Below the pieces are notes generated by a model, which saw only the letters and a list, made by a program, of their open reading frames with translations, had not been told where the DNA came from and did no database searches. A stretch of 64,000 bases of DNA. Source: Anoplolepis gracilipes (taxonomy: Eukaryota; Arthropoda; Insecta; Hymenoptera; Formicidae). Made by a program: the position numbers and the translations under genes. Shown piece by piece: positions 1 through 13,250 of the stretch (positions within the stretch are counted from its first letter, which is position 1; each line of letters opens with the position of its first letter). Where the stretch lies: NCBI RefSeq assembly GCF_047496725.1, contig NC_132972.1, positions 8,598,501-8,662,500 of the forward strand. Direction: 5' to 3'.

Positions 1-1144
1 ATAAACAGAGATGATAAATAATGTTTCATAAAATTAAATACTTCGAGAAGAGTTGAGAAAATTGTTTCTCAGCCTTACATTATTATCACTTTATTTTGAT
101 ATAAATCAATGGAAAAATATTTCTTCGATGTAAATTGTCAAATCGACAAGAGTATCATAACGATGCAAATAAATATAGTTTTGGAATGCTTACGTATATT
201 CTAAATGGTTCTAACTGGTGGGAATAATATTAAAGTTGATTTAAAGGGTCTACTGATAAGAGATAGCATTCTCGGAAGAGCCGCGCAAAATGTTCCCCTC
301 TAATTTTAATGAAACTTTAATGATATTTAGAGGATCTCCGAAGACGGGTACCCTCGTAAATCTCATACATAATGATGTAATATCTCACAGATCTTCTAAC
401 GACCGAATTGTTTCATCCTTAGACCGACTTCATTTTAATGTCGACAAATCTATATTAGGTACTTCAGATAACCGTTTTCGAAAATCTTCAGATTAGCACA
501 TCTATTATTATTGTATTTTTCAGATATTGGATTTTACTTTTCTTGAAAATTGATTTTCAATCTCGTATCATGTGTGAAAAGTTTGCTATTATAATTACAT
601 AAAAATATAAATGATTTCGGTCAATTTTTAGTTGTATTTACTTATACTATACATTTATAAAAAAATTATGTATCTATTTATTTATAATATTACGTCAACT
701 ATAATAAAAGCTTTAATTTTATATTTTTAGATTCTATAATTAAAAAATATGCACATACTTGAAAATGTAGGATAATAAACTGCGTTTAAAGTTTTCAGAA
801 AGATTATTTTACAATAATAATAAATCCGGCAAAAAATATACCATCTGATAGTTTATGCAATCGTTATATAAAACTCAGTAATTGTAGAGTTAATGATCCG
901 TGATAAATTTTAAATCTTCAGATAAAACTGCTATTCCAACAACATATTTGACATTTCGAACTGGTAATGTAAATTACGATATTCGTGCTTGTATGCTGTT
1001 AAAAAATTTATTACATATGGAAAATTATCGCAGAGATTCTATCGGGGAAGCTATTTTTCTGGTTTCTGAAACGTAAACGGATATAAATCACCAGTGTATA
1101 AACCTGTCACGAGATAATAATAAGTAATATTCGATTTCATGTTT

Positions 1145-1173
1145 ATCCGTTTAGACGAATAGTCTAAACGGAT
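1145..1173. repeat. Perfect 12-bp hairpin with 5-nt loop
   Basis: ATCCGTTTAGAC at 1,145-1,156, loop GAATA at 1,157-1,161, and the exact complement at 1,162-1,173. It lies in an AT-rich block with no gene around it. It could be the tip of a decayed foldback element. Confidence 0.8.
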
Positions 1174-2616
1174 TAAAAGAGGCTTTAGTATTTTTACATT
1201 GCCGATCTGGCAAGATGGAATTAACCTTATTACGTCGTAAGACAACGTGATAACTTCTGAGTCACGTAGTAATAAGACCTACTCGTTTTAAGATTAATCT
1301 CGTACAATCTAGGCAAACATGGTTTAACTCTGTCGTCATACTTTGATATTTCAATTAACAAAATCTCGTACTTTGGTATTAAACCAATAAAACACGTAAC
1401 CAATTATTTACTTTTTTAATTCTTTTTCTTTTTTTCGAATTAAATTGTCTTAACAAAGCTATTTTAAGCAGATGAAAAAAATGATCAATATCGATAGATA
1501 TATGCATCACTTGCATTCTTATATATTATTCCAAAATATTTCTTGTTTAATAAGAAATATAAAAATTAAGATAATTATTGTCAGAAAAATTAGCGATATT
1601 TTTTAAACATAGTTTGTAAGAAAAACGAGTAAATCATATTATTGAAATTTTTATATTAAATTTGGAATAGTAATAGAAATTTATATTTACAATATATTTA
1701 CTTTATTTTATATATATTTATCAAAGAAACTAAAATAATCAAATGATTAATTATCACATGTCAATGATTTATATTACATCGATTAATTAATAATAACCAT
1801 ATTATGTATAGTCAATTAATGTCATGTGAAATTAATGTGTTACTATTTGTGTTATTGAATTATTAATTTGTGTATAAATAAAAGTATCTTATACGTGTTC
1901 AAACTCTCTATTATTTAGTATCCACATATATTCATGGGAAATCGGAACATTTACACAATTGACCGTGATATGTAGCACAGATCAAGTTATATTTTTCGTT
2001 TAACCAGCTATAAAATACAAAGTTGAGAAAAATATAAAGCTGAAAAGATAAGAGGCGAAAGAAGTCTAGTCGATACACGCAGGCAATAAATAATCTTTAG
2101 CTTGCTCGTTTCTTGATAATTCATTGGCGCGAAACGAGCAGGTGTGTTAAAATAAAAAAAAAATGCTCTTAGTCGTCTCGCGTACGAGCACACAACGAAA
2201 AAACCTCTGTGCCTTCATTGTTTCGGCCTTCCGGCATTACAAAAGAAATACCAGTGGATGGAGGCGGTCGGAGGCTCTAGACCGACTCAATTACAGTCGC
2301 TGAGCGACGCGATAATTGGGATCAAGATTGATTGTCTTCCTTCCTTTCGCGCTGACCTCCTACGAATACAAGAATACTCGAAGAATGTGCATTTCCTTTT
2401 TTCCTGTCTCACCTAAATAAAGCAGAGACCCTAGTACGAAAGACAAAATACAATTCGCCCGAATAAAATGCGGCTCTAATAAAACTTATACTTATTTTGC
2501 GATTAATTTTAACACGAAATAAATCTTAATATTTTTAAAGAAAAAAATTGTAATAATTACAGTAGCATGCAACAACATTTCAGAAAATCAATCTATGCCA
2601 GGGATTTTAGGTCACT

Positions 2617-2636
2617 AAAAAAAAAAAAAAAAAAAA
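2617..2636. repeat. A20 tract
   Basis: Uninterrupted run of A in AT-rich DNA; no target duplication seen that would mark a retroposon tail. Confidence 0.9.
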
Positions 2637-2960
2637 CTATAAATATCGATTTAAAAATAAATTAAAATATATCTTTTAAATTATTCAATTTGCTTTACAA
2701 TTATATCATAAAGTCAAAAATATTCTTTGATTAAACACTATCTATGATAGCGGATTTTTTATTATATTATTATTATATTTGAAAAAAAAAAAACGCAAAA
2801 TACAGTCCATACAATTATTTATTAATCGTCATCTATTTGATCCAGGTCACATGAAAAATATTATCGATATCAAAATTACAGCTAAAAATTATGAAAATCA
2901 CCCAAGTAGTGAAAAGTACGACAGTAAACCACGAATAATAATTCGGAGTAGAAAGCATCT

Positions 2961-3790
2961 CGAATCGTTTTTCTCAACCAGCTGGTTGAAAAAAAAAACC
3001 TATGCCCAAAGATACTCGCGAAAATGACTCGACGACGAGACATAAGAAAGGAAAAAAGCAAGAGAGTGGTGAGAGACAAGCATGCTCACTTCATAGTGGC
3101 GGGAAGTCGATGTCTAGCAACCTTTTTCACCTCGATAAAGCCCTGTCGTCGAAGGTGGCCGACGAACACGATCCTTCAGACCCGAGCTAACCCCGTTTTA
3201 TAACCTCTCACCCATCTCTCACCGTTGTCCCCTTTTCTCCTATCGCGCGTACGGGAACAGACCGAGAGGGAAGGAACGCGTTTTCACTGTTGAAACGAGC
3301 ATCGCAGACAAGACGACAGAGGAAAAACTATGTGCGAAAAATGGAAAGAGAGAGAGGGAGAGAAAAAGAGAAGTTAGGTGAATGGGGAAAGGGGCAGGGG
3401 GATGTGAGAGGATGTCGACGGGGCACACATTCGTCGAGCTGTTGCTTGCAAGGGCTGCAGGGTGAGCGAAATTACTAGGATTTGCGCGTAGATTTGCATA
3501 TCGATTTTCCTGGCGCGGCGGAACAGTGTCGTATGGCGGCGTGCGCGCCGGCACACAATTTGCCTTAATTTCGCCGTGGGAGGTATCTACCAACATTAGC
3601 TCGGTGTGGCTAAAGCTTAAGCGCGACCGTTTCACGGGACGGTGATGCCGTTTCGGATCACGCGGCTTGAAATTACCGGCGGTAACACCCGGTAAAAATC
3701 GGGGAAGAAACGCCCGTCTACGTGGCGTTAAGAAGATGGGATTTTTTTCGCAAGGAAAACGCAGCGTCGGATATGTTACCATCTAAATTT
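2961..3790. other. CpG-rich patch without a recognisable gene
   Basis: CpG-dense, with a purine tract of GAGA type near 3,340-3,372. A 180-codon minus-strand frame (3,240-3,782) spans it, but its product is rich in serine, phenylalanine and proline from the pyrimidine tract and overlaps other open frames. It reads like a regulatory patch rather than an exon. Confidence 0.5.
2974..2989. repeat. 16-bp perfect palindrome
   Basis: TCAACCAGCTGGTTGA is its own reverse complement and has an E-box-like CAGCTG core. It is flanked by a T-run on the left and an A10 tract on the right, which lengthens the potential cruciform. It lies at the edge of a CpG-rich patch. Confidence 0.7.
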
Positions 3791-5130
3791 CTCTGCCGCC
3801 ATGATCTCTCCAAAGAGAGATGTACATTTTCTTGCAAGCTTGGATAATATTAATGCTGTAATAAAATATAATTATTATTATTTTTTATTAATCTAATATA
3901 ATATATTTAAGTCATTTTATTTAAAAAACAAGTTTTCTCAAAGATTTATTATCTTTCTAGATTTTTTTTCTTCATAATTTTTAATTTTCTTTCTTCAAAT
4001 ATTTATATATTTTTTATATAGTTGATATTTAATATTAATTATATATAAAAGATAATGATAGGGATGTAAATATTTGTATTTTTTTAATATGAATATATAT
4101 AAAAAATAATAAAGTGATGGAAGTATTAAAAATTAAATAATTAATTACAATCATTGAATAATTGAGAGTGGATTATATGACATATCAATTTTATCATTGG
4201 AAAATACTGTATGATGAAATTCATTATTTCAATTCATTATATAATTATTATTATAATTATTATAATTCCAAATAAACGCGCATTTCACGTCAGAATAAAT
4301 ACAAACAATTTAATGAAAAAGTAATTAAAAGAGATTAACTAGCGAAATGTCTTTGTCGATTAATTTTGGAAAATGATTGCGTCGTGTATAGAGTAAACTA
4401 ATTCTGTACAAGACATCTTAACTGTTCTGCAATACCCTTTCACAGCATCCAATAATCGGATCAACGGACGAAGGGACATCGACGAAGAAGATATCGGGAT
4501 GGAACGTAACCGGCGGATATTGGCGCGATGATAGGCCAGATTGAGAGGAACTTTGTTATCTGGATTACTTGGGGGATGGAAAAACATGGCGTTGCTCCCT
4601 GATCGAATTTACAGTATCTATATGTATACGTGTATAACGTGAAAAGACACTATGCAGATGACCACCCTTCGAGAATAACCACGAAAGCTTCTTTCATTCC
4701 TTTTGTATTGCGCGATTTTATTTATGAATATTACACATTGGACATCGAATGCATACGTAATATTATCATATTGCGTAAAACACAATTGCAATGCTGGCAA
4801 CGTTGTAACATATGAAAAGACTGCATCGACACAAGAATAATTTAGCACGTCAAATCGAAGAGATTAATCCTTCTATTAAAACTAAAATTGAGCAACTTAT
4901 ATTGTATATAGATTTGTATATTAAGGATAATCAATTTGACTTTTATAAATAATGCTACGCTTTTATTATACAGTTATATTGACGGTAAAATCATCTAATG
5001 TGCATCGAAAATGATACGATAAATAAACATAAATATATTTATATATTTTGGTAAATAATAAACTTCAAAAGATTTTTGTTTAGCTTCTTTCGTGTTATGT
5101 AATCTCGTAGTCTGAGTTATATGTATATCG
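3791..5130. other. AT-rich block
   Basis: AT-rich throughout, with a mixed stretch at 4,380-4,620. A run of short ATTATAATT units lies at 4,238-4,267. I see no gene or structured repeat here. Confidence 0.65.
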
Positions 5131-5960
5131 TACAGCAACGTTTCATCCCAAACCCTCTAAGAATTCGGGATGGCTGAGAACTAGACGGGAACTAAAAGGC
5201 CCTGCATCAGAATTCGCGAGTAGAGAAACCGCCAGCGAGAGCCGATTGCGGTTTTCGTAAAAAAAAAAGGCTCGGTGTGCAAGTTTTAGCGGGTATTCGT
5301 ATTGCGGCGAAGATAGACAACAGTTGCATATCTACGTCGCTTTTGCGGGGGAGGCGAAGAAGAAGAGAAAGAGAGAAAGGTAAAGAACGAAAAGAGCCGG
5401 ATGTGACGGAAAAGAGATCGAACAAAGTGGACTTGCATATGTGCTCTTTCTCTCGGATTTGAGATCTTTGCGGTCGCGACTCAAGCTCGCTGGGTTTGAA
5501 ACCCGTCCTCAACCGCTCGTTCAATGCCCCCTATTTGACGAGAACCCCCTCCCACCTTATCCTCCCCCTTAACGTTCCCTGACCCATCCTTACGGACGAT
5601 GTGCTTTAGCTAAGACAAGCCGGCCGGTTAATTCGAAAAGTGGCGAGCTCTCTTTCTCCATCTCTCTGCGTTTCTTCGCGAGGATGTTACGCTCTCTCCT
5701 CTGATCCTCATCGGATATCCACCGTCTCGGAGAACCATCCGGATGTTGGGGGGAAAGCCGGACCAAATGACATTAGGAGTCCCGTTTCATTACGGCGACG
5801 GACGTGAAAGCACAGCTGAGTCAGTGGCTATACTCCCGGTGTGTAAAAGGCAGTCCGTTTTCTTCTCCCTTTGTTTTTTACTCCGTCACTTCACCCTCTT
5901 TCTCTCCTCCTGCTTTTCCTGTAGATCTTTATAGTGCTACGGAACAATTTTCTTTTTGTT
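5131..5960. other. CpG-rich patch without a recognisable gene
   Basis: CpG-rich with polypurine and polypyrimidine stretches (5,350-5,390 and 5,650-5,930). Open frames on both strands are products of the skewed composition. Nothing in it looks like a splice-bounded exon. Confidence 0.5.
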
Positions 5961-8149
5961 TGAGCATTTTCATTATATTTTTCTTCGCTGTTGATCTCGA
6001 TGTTTGTACCGGATGAAAGGTAAATGGAAGATGGTATCGTCTTTTTCTCGAAATACCATTGAAATCACACTACAAAATGTTTTAAAACGTATAGAGTCTT
6101 TGAAGTACCGTACTACTTTCTTTAAATTACAGATAAAACAAGTTGTAAAAAATAGCAACTTTTTCAATGTGATAGAAACAATTGCAAGAGAGATATTTAT
6201 AAATAAAAATTATAAATATTTAAAAAAGTAGCCTAAAAAAAGTTGTCGAAAAATTTTAAAATTATTAAAGAACATAAGATTTTAAAAGATTAGAAATAAT
6301 CGAGATTCTTTTAATTAATTTCATAATTGTGTATGTCATATAATTCTAATAGAAAGTTGCCAACTTAGTTTATCTGTAATATCAAAGTATAATACATAAT
6401 CAGAGTACGCAGAGAGAAATATTTGAAATTACGTAAGATAGGCAAGATTTTTTTTTAACACAAAAAAGCATCAAATTAATATGAAACTGCCCCGGCTGAC
6501 ACTTTTGCACTCGTTTAATTTAACGTTGTCCGCGCGCCTCGCGATTTGTGCGGCGATATTTCGCAGTCACAAAGTTCTATTTTCGAGACACGGCACGACA
6601 GTTAACGACGTGGAATTATTAACGGCACTCGCGCTCGCTTTCGTAAACGACGGCGAAACGCCTCCTCGGCTAAATTGGTGGACAACGCAACGTGAGCGAG
6701 CGTCTTCAACGCGGATAAATTTCACCGACGTCGACGACCAATGTCGTTTCGCGCAGCGGCGCTTTCACACGGTACATATTAATGCGTAAAAGTTAATCCC
6801 GACACCACCCGGACCAGAGCGATCCCTTATGTAGATCACGAACTCTATTAGGTCGAGTAGTAGTCTCGACGTCGTCTATATTAGTTCCAGGTCTCCTTAG
6901 AACGCGACGTTCGCACAGCTCTGACGCAATTCTTCGAAGAACTTGTACACCTCGCACGTATGCCCGTCACCGTCGGTTGGTATTACATGTAAGACATGGT
7001 AATGGAGATACTCGATTGGCATATTGAAGTGTACCACAGAGAACGGAGTTGTGATGTAAGACGGATGCTTATCTAATCTACTTAGCGGTGGTATCGAGCG
7101 CGAGCTCTGCATTCCAAGTATTTGTAAATTATTACTCCGTTGTTGTGTCTCTCAATCGTGAAATAAATTTTTAAAAAGTTATTACAATTGTTACAATTTT
7201 TATCATCATTGCGTGTACTTCTCATTAAGCTATTCCGAGAATCATTATTGCTTCGAATAATTGCTTTACAATTATTACATTTTCATGACAATATTTTATT
7301 CTCTTAGAATCATTTTTCTCGCAACGCATTTTAGTTGTATCTTGAATCGTGAATAAGAGAGTTAATTATTGCAAAAATATGAACAATCTTGAAATTACGA
7401 TAAATTCTCGCAGTAAACTGTTTTGTAATTTAAATATGTATACAAAAAAGGGAGAAACATATATATTTTATAAGAGATATCTTTATATAAATTATAAAGC
7501 GTCATTGATTGTTACAATATATTAAAATATTGGTTTATTATTTTGATATTAGTTAATCCAATTGAAAATAATTAAATTATGTAACCGTGTAATTTAGCGC
7601 GCCACAATATATGACAGGTAATTTCGCCGTTTCGACACGTGGATATTGATGCGCGATTATAAATACTAATTAAGAGCGCAAGTGAATCTTGATGGACAGA
7701 CAGCTGTTGCGACTGGAATTGCATTGAAAACGTCATTCGGAGAATAGAATCGATAGGAAGAATGTATGCGCATATGTATCTTGCGTTATGTGCATCACGT
7801 GTATGGGTGTAATTGAAACTCGAACGCGAAAATGTAGAAATCACACAGATTCTCGAAAACGAGTTCGCGCTTTGTACAGGAAGCAAAATTCGATCAATGA
7901 TTTTTTATGCGCATAATCGGATTCTCCTATGGTGTTGGTGTGCACTAATATTTACAATTTACTATCGCGTTACCATATCGAGAGGACCGGGTGGATGTAG
8001 ATCAAACATTTCGAAATGATTTTTATTTTTCTGTTTGTACACGTCGAGTAAGTTCGTGCGACAGCAAATAATGACTGATACGAAATTTAAAATATTTGAA
8101 AATATCAATATTGTACGTGCGTATAATATTCGAACCAGATAAATCTGTA

Positions 8150-8178
8150 ATTATATATATATATATATACATATATAT
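8150..8178. repeat. (TA)n microsatellite
   Basis: TA repeat interrupted once by TACATA. Confidence 0.85.
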
Positions 8179-8245
8179 GATCAAATTAGAGAAAACCCAA
8201 TATAGAGTTTATTTTAAAATACACACGCGTCTATTAATATCTATT

Positions 8246-8249
<4 letters not shown>

Positions 8250-8295
<46 letters not shown>
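8250..8295. repeat. (TA)n microsatellite, about 46 bp
   Basis: Pure TA dinucleotide run; responsible for Tyr-Ile repeats in both strands' frames. Confidence 0.9.
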
Positions 8296-8298
<3 letters not shown>

Positions 8299-8496
8299 TA
8301 TTAATTTAAATCGCAACATTGAGATATTTATGTTCAAATTCAATAAATTTTTTATCTCTCTCATCAAAATTCTGCTATAATATAAAACAATAAAATAAAA
8401 CATATGTATAGATATACATATCTGTATCATTTATTAACGCTTAATGATTTTAAGTTATGCTATCATAGAATTATATTCTAACATAACTATACATTC

Positions 8497-8519
8497 ATAT
8501 ATATATATATATATATATT
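8497..8519. repeat. (TA)n microsatellite
   Basis: Pure AT dinucleotide run, third in a 370-bp stretch. Confidence 0.85.
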
Positions 8520-8560
8520 TTTGCTAGCAAAATTAAAGTACCATTTAATGATACCAACAT

Positions 8561-10210
8561 TTCCTTTCCCCTGCATTAATCGCACAATGAATTTACTCAC
8601 GCCGTCACGATGGTACTCACTTCCTGCTATCTACGATGTTGTGCAATGATTGTCGTTAGATCGACGATTTAACAAGACATTTCTCCGAGTTGTGAGTTAT
8701 CGTTTAATGAACGCCTCTTCGACTTTGGGGCGCTGAAGTGCTCTAGACTCTAGTGCAGCGTGCGGAGCCGGTCTTACCACTCTTGAGCTAAGGGCTGCTA
8801 ACCCCCGATTTTCCCATCCTCTCCGCTCTCTTTCCTTCATGGTTTCCATCGCACTTTTGCTTTCTCTTTCTCTCTCTCTCTCTTTCTTTCTAAATCTTCA
8901 TACCACTGGGCTTTCCTTGTTCCTGCTCACACTCACGCCAACTTTACCCGTTAACCGAGCTTGAGGAATTACGACAATTTGCAGAAGAGAAAGAGAAAGC
9001 AGCCGAGAAACTGGTAGAATCGGGTAGAGAAAGAAATAGACGGAATAGACTAGGAGGAAAAGAGGGTGTTCACAAGTTCGACTTTTTAGCTGTTTGATTC
9101 GTCAGCACAATTAAACGAATTAATAGGCGCCCCTTCGCTCATTCAGCTGCTTCTTTCTCTCTATTCTCGTAGAAGCATTTAATCTACCCCCTGACTACGA
9201 TTTCTTTTCTCAACATCCGCGGTGGAAAATTACAGTTTGTAAAATACTCTGATTACCGGCACTGCTAGTAATTACTTGCATATCAAAGAAAGTCCGACTA
9301 TCATTTTAAAAATCTCTGGATTTATCTGATAGAATTTAATGATTTATAATTCATTATATAAATACGACTCATTTCTCTATACTGTATAATGTATAATATA
9401 AAATTATAAATAATTTTATTTCATTGTAATAATGAATAATTCATCAATTAATTTTTAAAATTTTATTCTAGTCTCTTTATATTTAATCTGAAATAGAGCA
9501 TTTTTATAAAATGTATATTAAAAAAATGTCACTTATCCCCAAAATAAAATCTTGATTATTGTTGAAAATTACGATACATCTCTGCTTCGACAACAAGTAA
9601 CACGAGAGTTGGTCTCTGACAGAATAACAGTTTGGAGAATTAAACAGACAGATCAAAGAGAGTTCGACCGTGATTCACGTGGAAGGAACTTTAGAGCGAG
9701 AGAGGAGAAGAGAGAAGAGAGAAGAGGAGAAAGTGGGGGCCAGTTCAAAGGCGAAGAAAATTTTCCGAGTCCTAAGTGATAGAAAAAAAAAAAAGAGGTG
9801 TGAAACGTGGCGTGTGCCATACTCGTTTTTCTGTATCGCTCTGCTTCCACCGTTCCTCCCTCTTTTTCCGCTCTCCCTCGTTCTCTCACCCTTACCGCCC
9901 ACATCCCCGATTCTTTCTTCCGTCATCCATCGTGCTAAGAGTCTTGAACATCAAAGGCTTTGCGCGTGGCTCAGTCCCGCGTACACGATAAAATAGACAC
10001 GATGTACCAAAGGCAAGCCACTAAGCCACCCCGCCCTCCTGAAAGCCCTGATTCAAATCGGGCTCGGCGTGACACGATAATTATTGCCCGTCCTCCTTGT
10101 ACCTCTTCGGTACCCCTTCTCGTGAGAGTAAATTTGTCGCTGACTCTTGTGCGACAACTGCACGTAATCATGCGGAACATTGCGGCAAATAAGATATCTT
10201 TGTAAGCAGA
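8561..10210. other. Mixed block with polypurine/polypyrimidine stretches
   Basis: Contains a CT-rich stretch at 8,858-8,891, an AT-rich interval at 9,240-9,550 and a GA-rich then CT-rich section at 9,650-9,930. The overlapping frames at 9,650-9,990 come from that purine/pyrimidine bias. No gene recognised. Confidence 0.55.
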
Positions 10211-11730
10211 ATCTTTAGATAGAATTCCTTACGTCATTTACGTATACATAAAAATTACTTTGTTAGAAGTTGTGTATATATAGCATTTGTAACAAGAAAA
10301 ATTAATCAAATTTTGTAAATACATTCATTCTTTTAACAAAAAAAATTGTATGTGGAAATTTTAATAATTTTAATATTTTTTTTCAGGAAAGAAAAAATTT
10401 CTTATATTTTCGAATTCTATTACGGAAATTCAATTACGCGCGAAATAATGGAAGTTTTTATTTTATGTAAAAAATGTGGTATGTAAAAGAAAAACAAAAA
10501 AAAATTAAATACTAATGAGAATAATGAAAACTTTTATTTCACATAATAAATGTGATGAAAAAAAAAAAAAAGCGCGTGAATATAATGATGTGTACTTGAA
10601 TGCGCAAAATATTTTAGTATACGAAATAAAAAAATTATTGTGCTATTAGCAAATTAGATTTCAAAATAAATGTGACGAGAGCAAAGGTAAACAAAGTGGC
10701 ATAACCACTTTTGGCTATTATCAGGGCCATTAATCGATAATGGAACGCATTACATGTGGCGTTACACGGGCGTAATAAAATTTTATAACGTATATTCTCC
10801 ACACATATATCGAATTGTACCGCGTGATCGACACGTCCCATACGGCGCAATGTAATTTCGGGTCGTTGCACATAGCGCTTACGCCCAAAACATGCTCGGG
10901 CCGTATACATTTATAAATTCGCGACGTGAGCGCGGCATAATGTCGCCTAATATGCATGTAAATCACAGCGGTGTGAGTAGAAAACCGCCGTTGCGGTTCA
11001 ATCTCGAGTTGTGCGCGCAACTCGCGCAGTTCGCTTACAAATTCATGTGATTTTCTACGGTGATTACCGGTGATGCCTCCCCTGCGAATCGGTGGCCTAT
11101 CATTTTTTTTTTTTTTTTTTTTTTTTATCGACGTCTCCCTTCGCGCGGATTACACGACTCTCTTCCTCTCTCTCTTCCTCTCGCAGCGAGGAGTTAAATA
11201 TTTAACATCCCGTTTCGCGTCGTCCCAGCTCGCGGCCATCGCACGAAACCGCGACGGCGGTCGGCGCGGAATTATCGCGTTAAACAATCGCGGCGATCGA
11301 CATTGTTGCATCCGCCGTTTCGAGGGAGGAGCGGTACACGCCTCGAGCAATCGGCCGAACGCGAATTTTCGAATCTATCGGATCTACGTTCCTCTGCCAG
11401 CGTTTAGAGGCGCATTACATACGTTTGGCTGGCTTCATATCGGCCCTCGCTACGGTACATTGATTTAATCCCAGGTTCTATATAGAGTTGCGCGCGGCCG
11501 TGCGGCTATATCGCGTCGAGAACGATGGGGGAGAAAAAAAGCGATTTCACCAATGTTCGTTATTCGCTTTCGATCTGGATTACCTGACCGAAGCGGATAA
11601 ATCTAGCGACAAATCGCGAATAATGAGCGCGATGAGAATAATCGAACTTCTCCGTTTCGGTAAAATTATATGGGTCCGACACGCGACCGTTAACCTTAAT
11701 TTCTTTGGCGATAAGAATTATTTTTAAAAT
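10211..11730. other. AT-rich stretch then CpG-rich patch
   Basis: AT-rich to about 10,700, then CpG-rich. The patch holds T24 at 11,103-11,126 and a short palindrome CGAGTTG-6-CAACTCG near 11,003. A 132-codon plus-strand frame starts before the T24 and continues in CpG-rich sequence, but the poly-phenylalanine run makes coding use unlikely. Confidence 0.55.
11103..11126. repeat. T24 tract
   Basis: Uninterrupted T run within otherwise CpG-rich sequence. Confidence 0.9.
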
Positions 11731-12940
11731 TTACGAAAATAAAAAAATATAAAAGCAAAATGAAAATTTAACGAGCAAACACTGACTAAAATAGCTTAAC
11801 TAACAAAAGCTAAATTTATGAGCTTGGTCCCTCTTGCATATATAATTATTCAATAATTCTCTTAAATTTATACTATTATATAGTTGATATTATTAGTTTA
11901 TATTATTATCTATTCTTAAATAAATTCTTTACGTGTGTAGCTCTTTTCTCTCTCTTTCTATATCATATTTATATGTCAATTATATATATACATATATATT
12001 GTATCATAGTTATTGTCAAAAGAAAGGCTACAAAATATTTTTGTTAGTAACAACTATTGCAATATTTTTTATGATAAAAGATTATTATGTAATTTATTCG
12101 TGACATTCTCTAACTCGATAAATTATATTAATTGCGAAAGTAAATTTTGTTCTGTTGTATAGAAAAAGACAAATTATTTAAAACATTTCAACTATTCAAT
12201 AAAGTTTTGTTTATTGTTACTTGAATCAGGTGTAAATTAAATAAATTTTTTTCGACTACAAAACAAAGGTTGTTGAAAAATGATGACTGTTCAAAATTTA
12301 ATCACGACACTTGACATTGTGGTATGCGACTTTTTGGGGCGTAGTGTAAAATACGCAAAAAATTTTCAAATATACAGAAAACTGTAACGCGTGGCCATTC
12401 ACGCGTGACCATCCACGCATGGCAAATAAAAATTTATAAAAGTGTAATTGGACACCGCAAAACTGCGGCTTTTGTATCGCGATCGTGATATTTTCGCTAT
12501 CATCGCACATAAAACGAGTCGTTTTCAGTAAAAAGTGAAATTTAAATATCATGTCGATCTCTTGATTCTTAAAAACTGAATTATTTCGATAACTATTAGG
12601 AATCGCTTTTATGATATTTATTCATTAAACACTTGGGGTTCTGGAAAAATATCGCAGTTAGTATCTTAAAATAGCATTTGAGTGGATCTTATCAATCGCA
12701 AAAACGTTGCATTCTCTAGAACAAAAGTGAAAACTAACGAGATTGCGAAAAATTGACGAATCACCAGAATGTTTTTTATTTTCAAAATACATTGAGGAAA
12801 TCGCAGTCTTGTCATCTTACATATAAAAACTAGTGATAGGTGAACGTTCATTATCCTAATTTTTACAAAGTATTGCATATAATCGTTTTAATATTTTAGT
12901 GTGAAATGCTTGTAAATATTTATTGAATTCATAAATTTTC

Positions 12941-12943
<3 letters not shown>

Positions 12944-12986
<43 letters not shown>
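12944..12986 (+). repeat. (GA)n microsatellite, about 43 bp
   Basis: Pure AG run in AT-rich DNA; matches the GAGA-factor type motif. Confidence 0.9.
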
Positions 12987-12992
<6 letters not shown>

Positions 12993-13191
12993 AAAAAATC
13001 TGAATTTTTTTAAGTCTTTTAATAGAGAAGAATGATAATAAAATATATGTTAATTATGCTGTACTAAAAGTGTTTTAAAAAAACTCAATTTTTTAATTTT
13101 AAAATGCTAAATTGGTTAACCATCTTTTCATAGAATATCAAATATTATTATTAAATGAGATTATTATTAAAAAGATTATAATAATCTCTTT

Positions 13192-13219
13192 TAAAGAGAG
13201 AAAGAGAGAGAGAGAGAGA
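13192..13219 (+). repeat. (GA)n microsatellite, interrupted
   Basis: GA repeats with one AAAG interruption, about 210 bp after the previous GA tract. Confidence 0.8.
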
Positions 13220-13250
13220 AACATGTAAAGGTTAAAACATTCAATTAAGT

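Larger units (their letters stand above)
1..2960. other. AT-rich non-coding block
   Basis: Mostly AT-rich sequence without a plausible gene, apart from a short mixed-composition stretch at 2,200-2,480. It contains the 12-bp hairpin at 1,145 and an A20 tract at 2,617-2,636. Open frames are under 85 codons and lysine/isoleucine-rich, as expected by chance. Confidence 0.7.
5961..8560. other. AT-rich block interrupted by a CpG-rich patch at 6,480-7,120
   Basis: The patch carries a 102-codon plus-strand frame starting ATG at 6,481 and a 71-codon minus-strand frame at 6,897-7,112. Neither resembles a known protein, and neither has convincing splice sites. The rest is AT-rich with three (TA)n tracts between 8,150 and 8,519. 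Confidence 0.6.
11731..13250. other. AT-rich block with two (GA)n tracts
   Basis: AT-rich, non-coding, with (GA)n at 12,944-12,986 and 13,192-13,219. Minus-strand frames of 70-84 codons between 12,298 and 12,878 are unremarkable for the composition. Confidence 0.65.

Noticed and set aside
3240..3782. 180-codon minus-strand open frame
   Set aside because: Product is dominated by Ser/Phe/Leu/Pro from a pyrimidine tract, overlaps frames on the other strand, and matches no family.
4630..4815. YADD tetrapeptide, as in reverse transcriptases
   Set aside because: Isolated motif in a 61-codon frame with none of the other reverse-transcriptase motifs around it; chance.
5488..5505. tRNA T-arm-like GGGTTTGAAACCC
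   Set aside because: No A-box, acceptor stem or anticodon arm can be placed around it; a short palindrome only. No tRNA was found elsewhere either.
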